Positions 1 through 8,385 are shown, counted from the stretch's first letter. The stretch: 11,836 bases of DNA from Falsiroseomonas sp044341625 (GCA_044341625.1 JBIIRI010000110.1:1-11836), one strand, 5' to 3'. The notes: generated by a model not told the origin, from the letters alone. Translations and numbers: made by a program.

Positions 1-180
1 CGTGCCGCCGCCGCTTCCATCACCGCCACCACCACCGCCGCCCGTGCCACCACCGCCCGTGCCGCCGCCGCTTCCATCACCACCACCACCACCACCACCG
101 GCGCCGCCGCCGCCCGTGCCGCCGCCGCTTCCATCACCACCGCCACCACCCGCGCCGCCGCCCGTGCCGCCGCCGTTGGG
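1..180 (-). repeat. 57-bp tandem repeat encoding Gly-rich 19-residue units
   Basis: The plus-strand text CGTGCCGCCGCCGCTTCCAT begins at 1, 58 and 115, an exact 57-bp period, and a shortened unit starts at 163. In the minus frame each unit gives a Gly run broken by Thr, Ala and one D-G-S triplet (DGSGGGT). The repeat lies just after CPIGLANC of the adhesin and continues off the left edge. It probably forms a flexible linker and should expand or contract by slippage in whole 19-residue steps without breaking the frame. Confidence 0.9.
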
Positions 181-3100
181 CGGCGGCGCGCCGCAATTGG
201 CGAGGCCTATCGGGCAGTTGTTGAAGCGATAGCTCTCCGGCGCGCCGGCCGCGCTGGCCAGCGTCGCGGCCGGTTCGCCCCCCACGCCGCCCAGCGCGCC
301 GACGAGGAAGGCCGTCCCGCCAAGCCCCAGCACGCCGAGCCGCCCGGCCTCCAGCGCGCCCAGCACGGGGCCAGCATCCACCAACAGGAAGACCGGCGCG
401 CCGCCCGCCGCGATGTCGAAGACAACACCGCCGGCGCCGACGTTCCGGGCGGCACCGAACTGCACAAGCTGCGTCGGCTGCACCGCCGCGGCCCGGCCGG
501 GCAGATCGGGCTCCACGAAATCCGGAATCGCGACCAGCCCCGAAGCGCGGCTGTCGAGGATGAGCACCGGCAGCCGCGCCGGATCGCGCGCTTCCAGCCT
601 CGACCCGTCCCCCGCCGCGATCCCGGACGGGGCGGCGATCAGCACCGCACGGCCGGCGGCGAAGGTCGCGCCATCCAGCGTCAGCACCCCACCCGCGCGC
701 AGCACCACCGTCTCGCCCGCCACATCGCCCCGCACCGTCAGCGCGCCGGCCGTGGCCAGCACGAAGCCGCCTTCCGCCGAGCCGCCCGCCAGCCGGGCCA
801 CCTGGTTGTCCGCCCCCGCCAGCGCGACCGCGCCGGACGCATAGACTTCGAGGCCCCCCGTGACACGGAGCCCCGCACCCGTCGCGGCCTGGGTCACATC
901 GCCGTCGCGGGCGACCAGCAGGACCTGGGTGGCGGAGGCAGGGGCGTGCAGGCCGATGCGGTCCGCCGCCAAGGCCAATTCGCCGCCGCTCGCCAGCGCG
1001 CCGGTGACATCGAGCGGCCCGCCCGCATCCAGCCGCACCGACCCGGCCCGCCCCGACAGCGCGGCGACGCGATGCCCGTCCCCATCCAGCACGACGCTGC
1101 CGGCGACATCCAGCGTCAGCACATCCGCGCGCAACGCGCCCTGTCCCTGCGCCAGCCCGCCAGCCAGGGTCAGGCCGACATCCGGCGCGGCGATCAGCAC
1201 CGCAAGCTCGAGCGTACCGGTGGCCGCGTTCCGCAGCCGCCAGGACCCCGCCGCATTGCCGCCAGCGGCATCGACCAGGTTCTCTGGCAGCTCCAGCAAC
1301 ACATTTCCCCCCGTCGCGGTGGCGACCAGCACCGGCGCCTCGATCCGCCCCGCCGTCTGCACGATCGAATCGGAGGCCGCGAGCCGCAGCTCTCCGCCGG
1401 CCCGCACCAGCCCCTCAAGGCCGAGGCTGCCCTCGGTCACGAGGGTCAGGTCGCCCGTCGCCACGGCCAGCGCCACGCGCGGCAGGCGGTTGCCGGGCTG
1501 GTCGAGCCGCGCATCGCCCAGCACATCGAGCCGCAGGAGGCCCGCCGCGACCGTGGCCCCGCTGCGCTGGGTCAGCGCACCGCCGAGGTCGAGATCGAGC
1601 AGCGGGAGGTCGAGCGGCGCCGTCAGCTCCAGCGCAACGCCGCCACGCAGCACGAGCCCCTCGGGCGTCGCGACGGGGCCGAGCGCGGCGATGGCGTTGG
1701 CCGGGGCGAGCAATTCGACCGCGCCCTCCGCCGCCGCCGTCAGCAGCCCGGCCGTGATGCCATGGCCCGTGGCGGGCTGGGTGATCGGGCCGCCGGCGAC
1801 CAGCGCCACCGCCTCCGCGCCGATATCGTCGGCCATGAGCGCCGAGGAACTCCGCACGCGAAACACCGTCCCGGCGCGGCCGGAGATCGCGGCGATGGCG
1901 TTGCCCGCGGCGTCGAGCCGCACCTCCCCCGCCGCCTCGGCGCGCAGCGTGGTGGCGGTGATGGCGCCGCCGGATTGCGCGATATCACCTTGCGTGGCGG
2001 TGAGTTGCACGGAGGCGCCGCGCAGCGCGCCTTTCAGCGCCAACGAATCGGCGCGCAGCGACAGCGCGCCGCCGCTCGTGACATCGCCTGCCGCCCGCAG
2101 CGCGCCGGTGGTGGCGAGCGCGAAGCCCGTCGCGCCGCCCGAATCGCCGAGCGCGCCGATGGCGTTGCCAGGACCATCAAGCGCGACCGCACCAGTCAGC
2201 GCGATGGCGCGCAGCACATCGGCGCGGATCGTGCCGCCATCCTGCGAAATGCCCTCGGCCGCAGTCAGCGCGACCAGGGGCGCGGCGACCGCGCCGGTGA
2301 CGCGCAACGCGCCCTCGGTGCCGAGCATCAGCTCCGTCGCGGCGGCGCTGTCGCCCAGCGCGCCGATCCGGTTCAGCGGATCCTGCAGCCGCACCGCGCC
2401 GTCCTCGGAACGCGCGCGCAGCAGCCCCGTGACGACCAGCGCATCCGTCTCCTGCCCGATATCGCCCTGGGCGCCGAGCGTGACGCTGGCCGCGTGGAGC
2501 CCCGTGCCCTCCAGCGTCAGCGCGCCAGCGGTGCGGATGGCGATGCCGTCGCGCGCTGTGCCGGAGACGCGGTCGATCGCATTGCCCGCCGCATCCAGCC
2601 GCACGCCGCCGGCCGGCGCGGCGACGGCCAGCCGCGCGGCGACCAGCCGCGTTTCCGCCTGCTGCGTCAGATCGCCGGTCTCGGCCGTGAGACTCAACGC
2701 GGTGCCCGCGGCGTTCACATTGCCCGCGACGTCGAGCGCCCCGGCATTCCGCAGCGTAAAGCCCCCGCCGGCCTGGCTGTCGCCGAGCGTCGCGACGCGG
2801 TTGCCCGCGCCATCCAGGCTGACCGGGCCAATCGGCGCCTCGGCGCGGAGCTGCGCGGCGGCGATGCCGGCACCGGAGGCGGCCTGGACGATCCCCTCCG
2901 CGCCCGTCGCAACCAGCGTGACGTCGCCCGTCGCGGTGAGTGGCGCGAAGATCGCAAGGCCTTCCGCGCTGGTCAGCGCGATGCTGGCAGCGCCGAGCGG
3001 CGCATCCACCGCGAGCCGCCGGGACGACGTGACCGAGAAATGCCCCGCCGCGCCGCCGCCATCCAGCGCACCGATGGCATTGTCGCTGGCGTCGAGCCGG

Positions 3101-4593
3101 ACGGCGCCGGCGCGGCTTTCGGCAAACAGCGTGCCGGCCGCGATGCGGGCGCCATCGGCCTGGGTGATGTCGCCCGCGGTCAGCAGCCGCAGGTCGCCAA
3201 GGACGCGCAGCGGCGCCTCGATCGCGATGCCGTCGCCCGGCGCCGCGCTGTCATTCGTGGTCCGCAGCGTGAGCGGGCCGGCGCTGCGGTCCACTTCCGC
3301 CAGCACGTGGATGCTGCGCGCAGCCTCGACGACGAAATCGCCCTCGGTCTCGTTCACGATGGCGACGGCGATGTCCGAATCGCCATCGGGCGTCTCGACG
3401 ATCCGGACCTCCTCCGGGTCGATCAGCACGCTGCCGCCCTGCCCGACCGTGACCCAGCCATCGAGCCGCACGGTGCCGCGCGAGGAGACCTCCACCTGTC
3501 CCCCCGGCCCGCCGCCCGCGCCGCGGGCGGAGATACCGCCGGACATGCGCGTGCGCTGCGCGGAATGGACGATGACAGTGCCGCCCGCACCGGCCTCCGT
3601 CGCATCGGCGCGGAGCGTCGCGCCGGACTCGACGGTCGTGCGCGCGGCGAGCCCATGCGGCGCGCGAATGGCGCTGCCGGGCGCGGCGCCAACCGTCACG
3701 CGCCCGCCGCCCGCCGGACGGGAGGCATCCAGCACCGCGCCCGCGGGCACGCGCACCTCGCCGCCCGGCGCATGAGCGGCGATGTCGCGCGCGGCGATGC
3801 GCCCGCCCGCCTCGACCACCGATTCGACCAGGCCGGAGGCAGCCTGCGCCGTCAGCAGCACATGCCCGCCCTCCGCCGCGATGGTGCCGCTGTTGGTCGC
3901 GAGCGCGCCGCCCGCGACCTGGCGCGTGACGTCGAAGCTCAGCAGCCCGTCGCCCGCGAGGTCGATCGTCACCGCCTCCGCCCCCGCAATGGCAACCCGG
4001 CCCATCCGCGCGCGAATCGTGCCGCTATTCGCCGCGACCGGCCCGACCAGCGCGGCAAGGCCCTGGTCGCGGAGCGTGATGGTGCCCTGGTTCTCCACCC
4101 GCGCGCCCGGGCGCGGGGCGCCGTCGAAGACCATGCGGCCAGCCATGAAAGCCTGGTTGGTGGTGTCGGAGGCCGTGGCGATCAGCCCCGCCACATCCAC
4201 CTGCGCGCCCTGGTGGAAGACGATGCCGGCCGGGTTGACGATCACGACCCCACCATTGGAGGTCAGCCGGCCGGCGATGGCGGAGGGGTCGGGGCCCGTC
4301 ACGCGCTGCAGCGACCAGGCGGCGGCATCGGGCTGGCGGATATCGACATGGTGGTTCGCGCCGATGTCGAAGCCGCGCCATTCGATCACAGCGCGCTGGC
4401 TGGATTGCTCGACCTGGGTGCGCTGCGGCGTCTGGGTGATGCTGGCCTGGCCGGCCACCACCGCCCCGCCCTGCGGCCGCGCATCCGGCGCCTGCGCCCA
4501 GGCCGAGGGGGCCAAAGCGGGCAGGGCCAGCAGCACGGTGCCGGCCAGCGGCAGGGCGCCAAGAAACAAACGCATAGCGTGTAATGCGCTCAT
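1..4593 (-). CDS. Filamentous haemagglutinin-like (TpsA-type) exported adhesin, partial
   Basis: A single minus-strand frame stays open for 1,531 codons from ATG 4593 to the left edge with no stop, so the C-terminus is missing. Residues 1-35 form a signal peptide (hydrophobic FLGALPLAGTVLLALPALA, then AWAQA). Residues 36 to about 300 are a TPS/haemagglutination-activity domain: RAVIEWRGFDIGAN and, at residues 112-131, VVIVNPAGIVFHQGAQ, the family's NPxGI signature. About eleven beta-helix-like repeats follow, then a conserved-looking tail, CPIGLANC (1460-1467) and a Gly-rich run. By family knowledge such proteins cross the outer membrane through a TpsB (FhaC-type) pore and act as adhesins or large surface proteins; no TpsB is in the window. 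ATG 4575 (MRLFLG) is an alternative start; neither start has a clear ribosome site. The family call is firm, the exact function (adhesion, biofilm, contact inhibition) is unknown. Confidence 0.9.
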   Translation of the reverse strand, partial: MSALHAMRLFLGALPLAGTVLLALPALAPSAWAQAPDARPQGGAVVAGQASITQTPQRTQVEQSSQRAVIEWRGFDIGANHHVDIRQPDAAAWSLQRVTGPDPSAIAGRLTSNGGVVIVNPAGIVFHQGAQVDVAGLIATASDTTNQAFMAGRMVFDGAPRPGARVENQGTITLRDQGLAALVGPVAANSGTIRARMGRVAIAGAEAVTIDLAGDGLLSFDVTRQVAGGALATNSGTIAAEGGHVLLTAQAASGLVESVVEAGGRIAARDIAAHAPGGEVRVPAGAVLDASRPAGGGRVTVGAAPGSAIRAPHGLAARTTVESGATLRADATEAGAGGTVIVHSAQRTRMSGGISARGAGGGPGGQVEVSSRGTVRLDGWVTVGQGGSVLIDPEEVRIVETPDGDSDIAVAIVNETEGDFVVEAARSIHVLAEVDRSAGPLTLRTTNDSAAPGDGIAIEAPLRVLGDLRLLTAGDITQADGARIAAGTLFAESRAGAVRLDASDNAIGALDGGGAAGHFSVTSSRRLAVDAPLGAASIALTSAEGLAIFAPLTATGDVTLVATGAEGIVQAASGAGIAAAQLRAEAPIGPVSLDGAGNRVATLGDSQAGGGFTLRNAGALDVAGNVNAAGTALSLTAETGDLTQQAETRLVAARLAVAAPAGGVRLDAAGNAIDRVSGTARDGIAIRTAGALTLEGTGLHAASVTLGAQGDIGQETDALVVTGLLRARSEDGAVRLQDPLNRIGALGDSAAATELMLGTEGALRVTGAVAAPLVALTAAEGISQDGGTIRADVLRAIALTGAVALDGPGNAIGALGDSGGATGFALATTGALRAAGDVTSGGALSLRADSLALKGALRGASVQLTATQGDIAQSGGAITATTLRAEAAGEVRLDAAGNAIAAISGRAGTVFRVRSSSALMADDIGAEAVALVAGGPITQPATGHGITAGLLTAAAEGAVELLAPANAIAALGPVATPEGLVLRGGVALELTAPLDLPLLDLDLGGALTQRSGATVAAGLLRLDVLGDARLDQPGNRLPRVALAVATGDLTLVTEGSLGLEGLVRAGGELRLAASDSIVQTAGRIEAPVLVATATGGNVLLELPENLVDAAGGNAAGSWRLRNAATGTLELAVLIAAPDVGLTLAGGLAQGQGALRADVLTLDVAGSVVLDGDGHRVAALSGRAGSVRLDAGGPLDVTGALASGGELALAADRIGLHAPASATQVLLVARDGDVTQAATGAGLRVTGGLEVYASGAVALAGADNQVARLAGGSAEGGFVLATAGALTVRGDVAGETVVLRAGGVLTLDGATFAAGRAVLIAAPSGIAAGDGSRLEARDPARLPVLILDSRASGLVAIPDFVEPDLPGRAAAVQPTQLVQFGAARNVGAGGVVFDIAAGGAPVFLLVDAGPVLGALEAGRLGVLGLGGTAFLVGALGGVGGEPAATLASAAGAPESYRFNNCPIGLANCGAPPPNGGGTGGGAGGGGGDGSGGGTGGGGAGGGGGGGDGSGGGTGGGGTGGGGGGGDGSGGGT
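805..3081 (-). repeat. About eleven diverged ~70-residue repeats in the adhesin passenger
   Basis: Each unit carries a core like LDxxGN(A/R)(I/V)xxL, followed by a GALxVxG-type strand and then a GDIxQ-type strand. The Asn codon of the core (His in one unit) begins at 3079, 2800, 2581, 2371, 2164, 1900, 1696, 1489, 1279, 1072 and 805. Most steps are 204-219 bp (68-73 residues); three are 264-279 bp (88-93 residues), as if an extra strand turn were inserted. This fits stacked coils of a right-handed beta-helix passenger; the fold is inferred. Confidence 0.75.
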
Positions 4594-4702
4594 CTCATTG
4601 CAACCCACAAGGGAAATCCATCCACTGAACCACGCCCCCCCGCCCTGGCGCCGATGCCGGGGGCGGGCCACACTCCGCCCTGACGGATGAAGGGGGCGGG
4701 GC
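4594..4702. promoter_or_regulatory. Divergent intergenic region between adhesin and nitroreductase
   Basis: This 109-bp gap must hold the start signals for both divergent genes. On the plus strand a purine-rich GAAGGGGG at about 4689-4696 sits some 6-7 bases before ATG 4703 and serves as the nitroreductase ribosome site. A GGGCGG/CCGCCC inverted repeat (4661-4666 and 4675-4680) could form a small hairpin or operator. No convincing -35/-10 pair is visible on either strand. Confidence 0.4.
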
Positions 4703-5374
4703 ATGGATGTGCTGGAAGCGATGGCCACGCGCCGGTCGATGCGCGGCTTCCTGCCTACCCCGATCCCCCGCTCCACCCTGGACGCGATCCTGGCCGCCGC
4801 GGCGCGCGCGCCATCGGGGTCCAACATCCAGCCCTGGAAGGTCCGCGTGACCCTGGGCGCGGAGAAGGCGCGGCTTTCGGCCGCGCTACGCGCCGCGCAT
4901 GATGCCGGCGCCACGGTGCCGCGCGAATACGAATACTATCCCCGTAACTGGCGGGAGCCCTATCTCGGCCGGCGGCGGAAAGTGGGCTGGGCGCTCTATG
5001 CCCTGGCCGGCGTCGCGCGCGGCGACCAGGCAGCGGGCCATGCCCAGCGGGGGCGCAACTTCGACTTCTTCGGCGCGCCCGTCGGGCTGTTCTTCACGCT
5101 GGATCGCGACCTGGAACAGGGATCCTGGCTCGACATGGGCATGTTCCTGCAGAACGTGATGCTGGCGGCGCGCGGGCACGGCCTCCACACCTGCGCGCAG
5201 GCCGCCTTCTGCGACCACCACGACATCGTCCGCGCCCATCTCGGCATCCCGGAGACCGAGGCACTGGTCTGCGGCATGTCGCTCGGCTTCGCCGATCCGG
5301 CGGAGCCGACCAACCGGCTGGAGTCGGAGCGGGAGCCGCTTTCGGCCTTCGTGACCTTCGGCCCCACGGCGTGA
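4703..5374 (+). CDS. Nitroreductase family FMN-dependent oxidoreductase
   Basis: The 223-residue protein has the usual length of a single-domain nitroreductase. The N-terminus RRSMRGF (residues 10-16) matches the Arg/Ser FMN-phosphate loop and PSGSNIQPWKV (37-47) the second FMN-contact segment. A helix around LDMGMFLQNVMLAARGHGL (about 150-170) and the CGMSLGFADP stretch near the C-terminus are also typical. Such enzymes form cytoplasmic homodimers that use NAD(P)H to reduce nitro, quinone or related compounds through FMN; the physiological substrate cannot be told from sequence. ATG 4703 is supported by GAAGGGGG just upstream. The MFS gene follows closely on the same strand, so the two may be co-transcribed, although a hairpin spans the stop codon. 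Confidence 0.9.
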   Translation: MDVLEAMATRRSMRGFLPTPIPRSTLDAILAAAARAPSGSNIQPWKVRVTLGAEKARLSAALRAAHDAGATVPREYEYYPRNWREPYLGRRRKVGWALYALAGVARGDQAAGHAQRGRNFDFFGAPVGLFFTLDRDLEQGSWLDMGMFLQNVMLAARGHGLHTCAQAAFCDHHDIVRAHLGIPETEALVCGMSLGFADPAEPTNRLESEREPLSAFVTFGPTA

Positions 5375-5382
5375 ACGCCGTG
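5365..5382 (+). other. Hairpin spanning the nitroreductase stop codon
   Basis: CACGGCG and CGCCGTG form a perfect 7-bp stem around a TGAA loop that contains most of the TGA stop at 5372-5374. No T-run follows, so it is not a classical intrinsic terminator. It may slow or attenuate read-through into the MFS gene, or protect the mRNA end. Confidence 0.5.
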
Positions 5383-5422
5383 CTTGAACCTGCATCGTGA
5401 CCGCCGTGTTCGGCCCCGCATC

Positions 5423-6643
5423 GTGAACCACGACCACCTGATCGATAGCCGCACGGCCTGGATCCGGCTGGCGGCGATCGTGGCGCTGGCGACGCTGGGC
5501 GGCGTCGGCATGTGGTCCGTCGTTGTCGCGCTGCCGCATGTGCAGGCGGAATTCGGCGTGTCGCGCGCCGGCGCGTCCCTGCCCTACACGCTGACGATGC
5601 TCGGCTTCGGCGCGGGCGGGATCCTGATGGGCAGGCTCGCGGACCGCTTCGGCGTGATGAAGCCGCTGCTCGGCGCCACGCTGGCGCTGTCGGCCGGCTA
5701 TGTCGTGGCGGGAATGGCGCCGAGCCTTGCGGTCTATGCGCTGGCGCAGGGCGTGCTGATCGGGATGCTGGGCGCGGCGGCGGCCTTCGGGCCGCTGATG
5801 GCGGATGCCTCGCTGTGGTTCCGCCGGCGGCGCGGCATCGCGGTCGCGCTCGCGGCATCGGGCAACTACCTGGCGGGGGCGGTGTGGCCGCCGGTGCTGA
5901 CCGCGCTGATTGCAGCCCATGGCTGGCGCACCGCGCATGTGGTGATCGGCATCGTCTGCCTGGTGACGATGCTGCCGCTGGCGCTGCTGCTGCGCGCACG
6001 GGCGCCGGGCAGCCGGGGCGGGGCGGTGGCGGCGGGCGATGCGGGGCAGGAACGCCCGCTCGGCCTGTCGCGCAACGGGCTTACGGCGGTGCTCTGCGTC
6101 GCGGGGGTGGCCTGTTGCGTCGCGATGGCGATGCCGCAGGTGCATATCGTCGCCTATTGCGGCGACCTCGGCTACGGCGTGGCGCGGGGGGCGGAGATGC
6201 TGTCCGTCATGCTCGCCTTCGGCATCGTCTCCCGCATCGTCTCGGGCTTCATCGCCGACCGGATCGGGGGCTTGCGGACGCTGCTGCTGGGCGCGGTGGC
6301 GCAGGGTGCGGCGCTGTCGCTGTTCCTGTTCTTCGACGACATGGCGTCGCTTTACGTGCTGTCGGCACTGTTCGGGCTGATGCAGGGCGGCATCGTGCCG
6401 GCCTATGCGGTGATCGTGCGCGAGCATTTCCCGGCGAAGGAGGTCGGCACGCGGGTCGGCATCGTGCTGTTCGCCACGCTGATCGGCATGGCGGGCGGCG
6501 GCTGGGTGTCGGGGCTGATCTTCGACCTGACGGGCAGCTACGCCGCCGCCTTCATGAACGGCGTCGCGTGGAATGCGGCGAATGTGGTGATCGTGACGAC
6601 GCTGCTGCTGCGCGGCGGCACGCGCCGCGCGCCGGCGGCGTGA
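5423..6643 (+). CDS. MFS transporter (12 transmembrane segments)
   Basis: The product is about 406 residues from GTG 5423, or 419 from an in-frame TTG at 5384; neither start has a good ribosome site. The GTG is preferred because it puts VNHDHLIDSRTAW directly before TM1 and keeps clear of the hairpin over the upstream stop. About twelve hydrophobic segments are visible. GRLADRFGVMKPLL between TM2 and TM3 is the MFS motif A, and a related copy (FIADRIGGLRTLLL) lies in the second half. It would be an inner-membrane, proton-coupled transporter; the sequence looks like the monocarboxylate/oxalate-formate-like branch but the substrate is unknown. Its last 106 bp overlap the recombinase frame in antisense. 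The family call is firm. Confidence 0.88.
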   Translation: MNHDHLIDSRTAWIRLAAIVALATLGGVGMWSVVVALPHVQAEFGVSRAGASLPYTLTMLGFGAGGILMGRLADRFGVMKPLLGATLALSAGYVVAGMAPSLAVYALAQGVLIGMLGAAAAFGPLMADASLWFRRRRGIAVALAASGNYLAGAVWPPVLTALIAAHGWRTAHVVIGIVCLVTMLPLALLLRARAPGSRGGAVAAGDAGQERPLGLSRNGLTAVLCVAGVACCVAMAMPQVHIVAYCGDLGYGVARGAEMLSVMLAFGIVSRIVSGFIADRIGGLRTLLLGAVAQGAALSLFLFFDDMASLYVLSALFGLMQGGIVPAYAVIVREHFPAKEVGTRVGIVLFATLIGMAGGGWVSGLIFDLTGSYAAAFMNGVAWNAANVVIVTTLLLRGGTRRAPAA

Positions 6644-8307
6644 GGCGTGACGCAGGGAGGGCGCTGCCCTCCCGGGCCCGCCTTAACCGCACTGTCGAAC
6701 AAACTAAGCACGGCGTTGGCTGACCGTCGATCTTTCGTGCCGATGTCAGCCCCGCCCGCGCACAGCATGGCCTGGAGTTGGCCGACGAGTTCGATCCCGG
6801 GCGGGCTGCCGGGATCGCTCGGCGGGGAGACGATGACGCGGTCGATGAGGGCGCGAGCCGCCTCCAGGGCTTCCGGGGCATCCCGGTCAGCCAGTGCTTG
6901 TTCCAGACGGGCGACACGCTCGCGGTAGACGTCGGCCAGGTTCGGATGCAGCGCGGGCAGGTTCGCAGGCCTCTTCGTGAGTTCGGCTGTCAGCGTCACC
7001 CGCTGGGCTTCCAGTCCGTCGAGCTTGGCCTGCAGGCCCGGGGCGCGGAGGCCCTCGGCAATCGCATCGACCAGGTTGGCGATCTGCCGCTCCACGGCCT
7101 CGAGGGCCTGCCGCTGGGTGCTCTGCGCCTGCCCCGCCTCTGCTGCCAGCCGGTTCCACTCGCGAGTGAAGTCGCTGATGAACTGGCGCAGCAGATCCGG
7201 GTGCATGAGCTGGCGGCCGAGTGCCTCCATAACACGGGCCTCGAGTGGAGCGCGTCGCACACTCGCTCTGTTCCGACACTGATCGCGCCGTGCGTTGTGG
7301 CAGCTCAGATAGTCCCGCCCCCGTGCGTAGTAGAGGCCGCCACAAACGCCGCAGGTGACCTTCCCCGTGAGGAGATGCTGAGGTCGGCGCGCCTCCCAGA
7401 ATGCCGAGGGCTTGGCCGCGTCCTGGGTTGGCCGCGCCGCCTCGGCCACCAGCCGGGCCTGCACGCGGCCCCAGAGTTCGTCGTCGACAATCCGCAACTC
7501 GGGCACGTCCTGCGTGACGTAGGCGGTTGGCTCATTGCGGCGTCGGACCGTCCTGCCGGTCGTCGGCTCTTTAAAGTTCCTTTTCTTGTTCCAGACGCGG
7601 CGGCCGACATAGATCGGGTTGCGCAGAATGCCGTCGCCGCGCCCGGCACGGCCGAGGATCGTGCTGGCGAACCACGGGCCACCGGCCGGGCCGGGGATGC
7701 GCTCCTCGTTCAGGCTCTTGGCGATGGCCCGCGGGCTGCGGCCGCCGGCGTACTCGACGTAGATCCGCCGGACGATCGGTGCGTGGACGGGGTCGACGTC
7801 CCTGAGCCCACGCTTTGGCTCGCCGTCCGCGTCGAGCTCGCGCCGCACGCGGTAACCATAGGTCACGGATCCGGCGCTGCGGCCGCTCAGGATCACGCCC
7901 TGCATGCCCCGCCTGGTCTTGTCGGCGAGATCCTTGAGAAACAGCGCGCCCATCGTCCCCCTGAGGCCGACGTGGAGTTCGGTCACCTCGCCCTCGGTGA
8001 GGGTAACCACCCTCACCCCGGAGAATTGCGCCTGCTTGTAGAACGCCGCGACATGTTCCTGGTCGCGGCTGATGCGGTCGAGGCTCTCCGCGAGGACAAC
8101 CTCGACACGGCCGGCGCGCATCGCCTGTAGGAGGGCCTGGTAGCCTGGGCGGTGCAGATTGGCGCCTGAGATGGCCCGGTCGTGGACGACCTCGACGACG
8201 GTCCATCCCTCACGCTCCGCCCGGGCGCGACAGATACGCTCCTGATCCGTGTTGGACTGGGGCGACATGATGTCTGCCGAGTACCGGGTATAGATGACGG
8301 TTCTCAT
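6538..8307 (-). CDS. Large serine recombinase (site-specific integrase), C-terminus extended into flanking DNA
   Basis: The 589-residue protein has the full large-serine-recombinase layout. Residues 1 to about 150 are the resolvase-type catalytic domain with YTRYS (nucleophile Ser10) and LDRISRDQEH (78-85). Residues about 150-290 are the Recombinase DNA-binding domain (RRIYVEYAGGRSPRAIAKSLN, ILRNPIYVGRRVWN). A zinc ribbon has Cys319, 322, 336 and 344, and a coiled coil runs from about 380 to 445. Such enzymes join attP and attB through a Ser-DNA link to integrate or excise elements. ATG 8307 is chosen over GTG 8310 because AGGAG lies 6 bases before it. After SLFDSAVK (ending at residue 542) the last 47 residues are low-complexity, are encoded across the MFS hairpin and MFS 3' end, and look like read-through into host DNA. 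Confidence 0.93.
   Translation of the reverse strand: MRTVIYTRYSADIMSPQSNTDQERICRARAEREGWTVVEVVHDRAISGANLHRPGYQALLQAMRAGRVEVVLAESLDRISRDQEHVAAFYKQAQFSGVRVVTLTEGEVTELHVGLRGTMGALFLKDLADKTRRGMQGVILSGRSAGSVTYGYRVRRELDADGEPKRGLRDVDPVHAPIVRRIYVEYAGGRSPRAIAKSLNEERIPGPAGGPWFASTILGRAGRGDGILRNPIYVGRRVWNKKRNFKEPTTGRTVRRRNEPTAYVTQDVPELRIVDDELWGRVQARLVAEAARPTQDAAKPSAFWEARRPQHLLTGKVTCGVCGGLYYARGRDYLSCHNARRDQCRNRASVRRAPLEARVMEALGRQLMHPDLLRQFISDFTREWNRLAAEAGQAQSTQRQALEAVERQIANLVDAIAEGLRAPGLQAKLDGLEAQRVTLTAELTKRPANLPALHPNLADVYRERVARLEQALADRDAPEALEAARALIDRVIVSPPSDPGSPPGIELVGQLQAMLCAGGADIGTKDRRSANAVLSLFDSAVKAGPGGQRPPCVTPHAAGARRVPPRSSSVVTITTFAAFHATPFMKAAA
6655..6673 (+). terminator. Strong hairpin after the MFS gene
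   Basis: GGGAGGGC-GCT-GCCCTCCC is a perfect 8-bp GC stem with a 3-base loop, 11 bp after the MFS stop. It lacks a T-tract, so it may act as a Rho-assisted terminator or mRNA-end stabiliser. Similar GAGGGC/GCCCTC hairpins are common after genes in high-GC Acetobacteraceae (from memory). It therefore probably belongs to the host gene, although it lies inside the recombinase reading frame on the other strand. Confidence 0.6.
6674..6690. other. Putative left element/host junction (att core region)
   Basis: The recombinase frame keeps recognisable family sequence down to Val-Lys541-542 (6682-6687). Beyond that it enters the host-like hairpin of the MFS gene and the MFS 3' end. An element boundary in or near this short stretch is inferred; the matching right-hand att copy is not in the window and the core cannot be defined from one end. 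Confidence 0.35.
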
Positions 8308-8313
8308 CACAGG

Positions 8314-8318
8314 CTCCT
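8314..8318 (-). promoter_or_regulatory. Ribosome binding site of the serine recombinase
   Basis: The minus strand reads AGGAG-CCTGTG-ATG. The Shine-Dalgarno core is 6 bases from ATG 8307 but only 3 from GTG 8310, so it decides for the ATG. Confidence 0.7.
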
Positions 8319-8385
8319 GCGGTCGGGTGAGTTGGGGTGCGGATGCGCGAAGCGCTGGCCATGGGCTGGCGGTCGCGCATGGTTC

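Noticed and set aside
860..4690. Very long plus-strand open frames (971, 1,212 and 302 residues) across the adhesin
   Set aside because: They are antisense shadows caused by high GC at third positions; their products are Arg/Ser/Pro/Ala-rich and low-complexity, while the minus frame has a signal peptide, TPS domain and regular repeats.
4886..6427. Minus-strand frames of up to 513 residues over the nitroreductase and MFS genes
   Set aside because: His/Arg/Gln-rich composition typical of antisense frames; the plus frames carry clear family motifs.
6778..8130. 450-residue plus-strand frame across the recombinase
   Set aside because: Antisense to a protein with an intact catalytic domain, zinc ribbon and coiled coil; no family features of its own.
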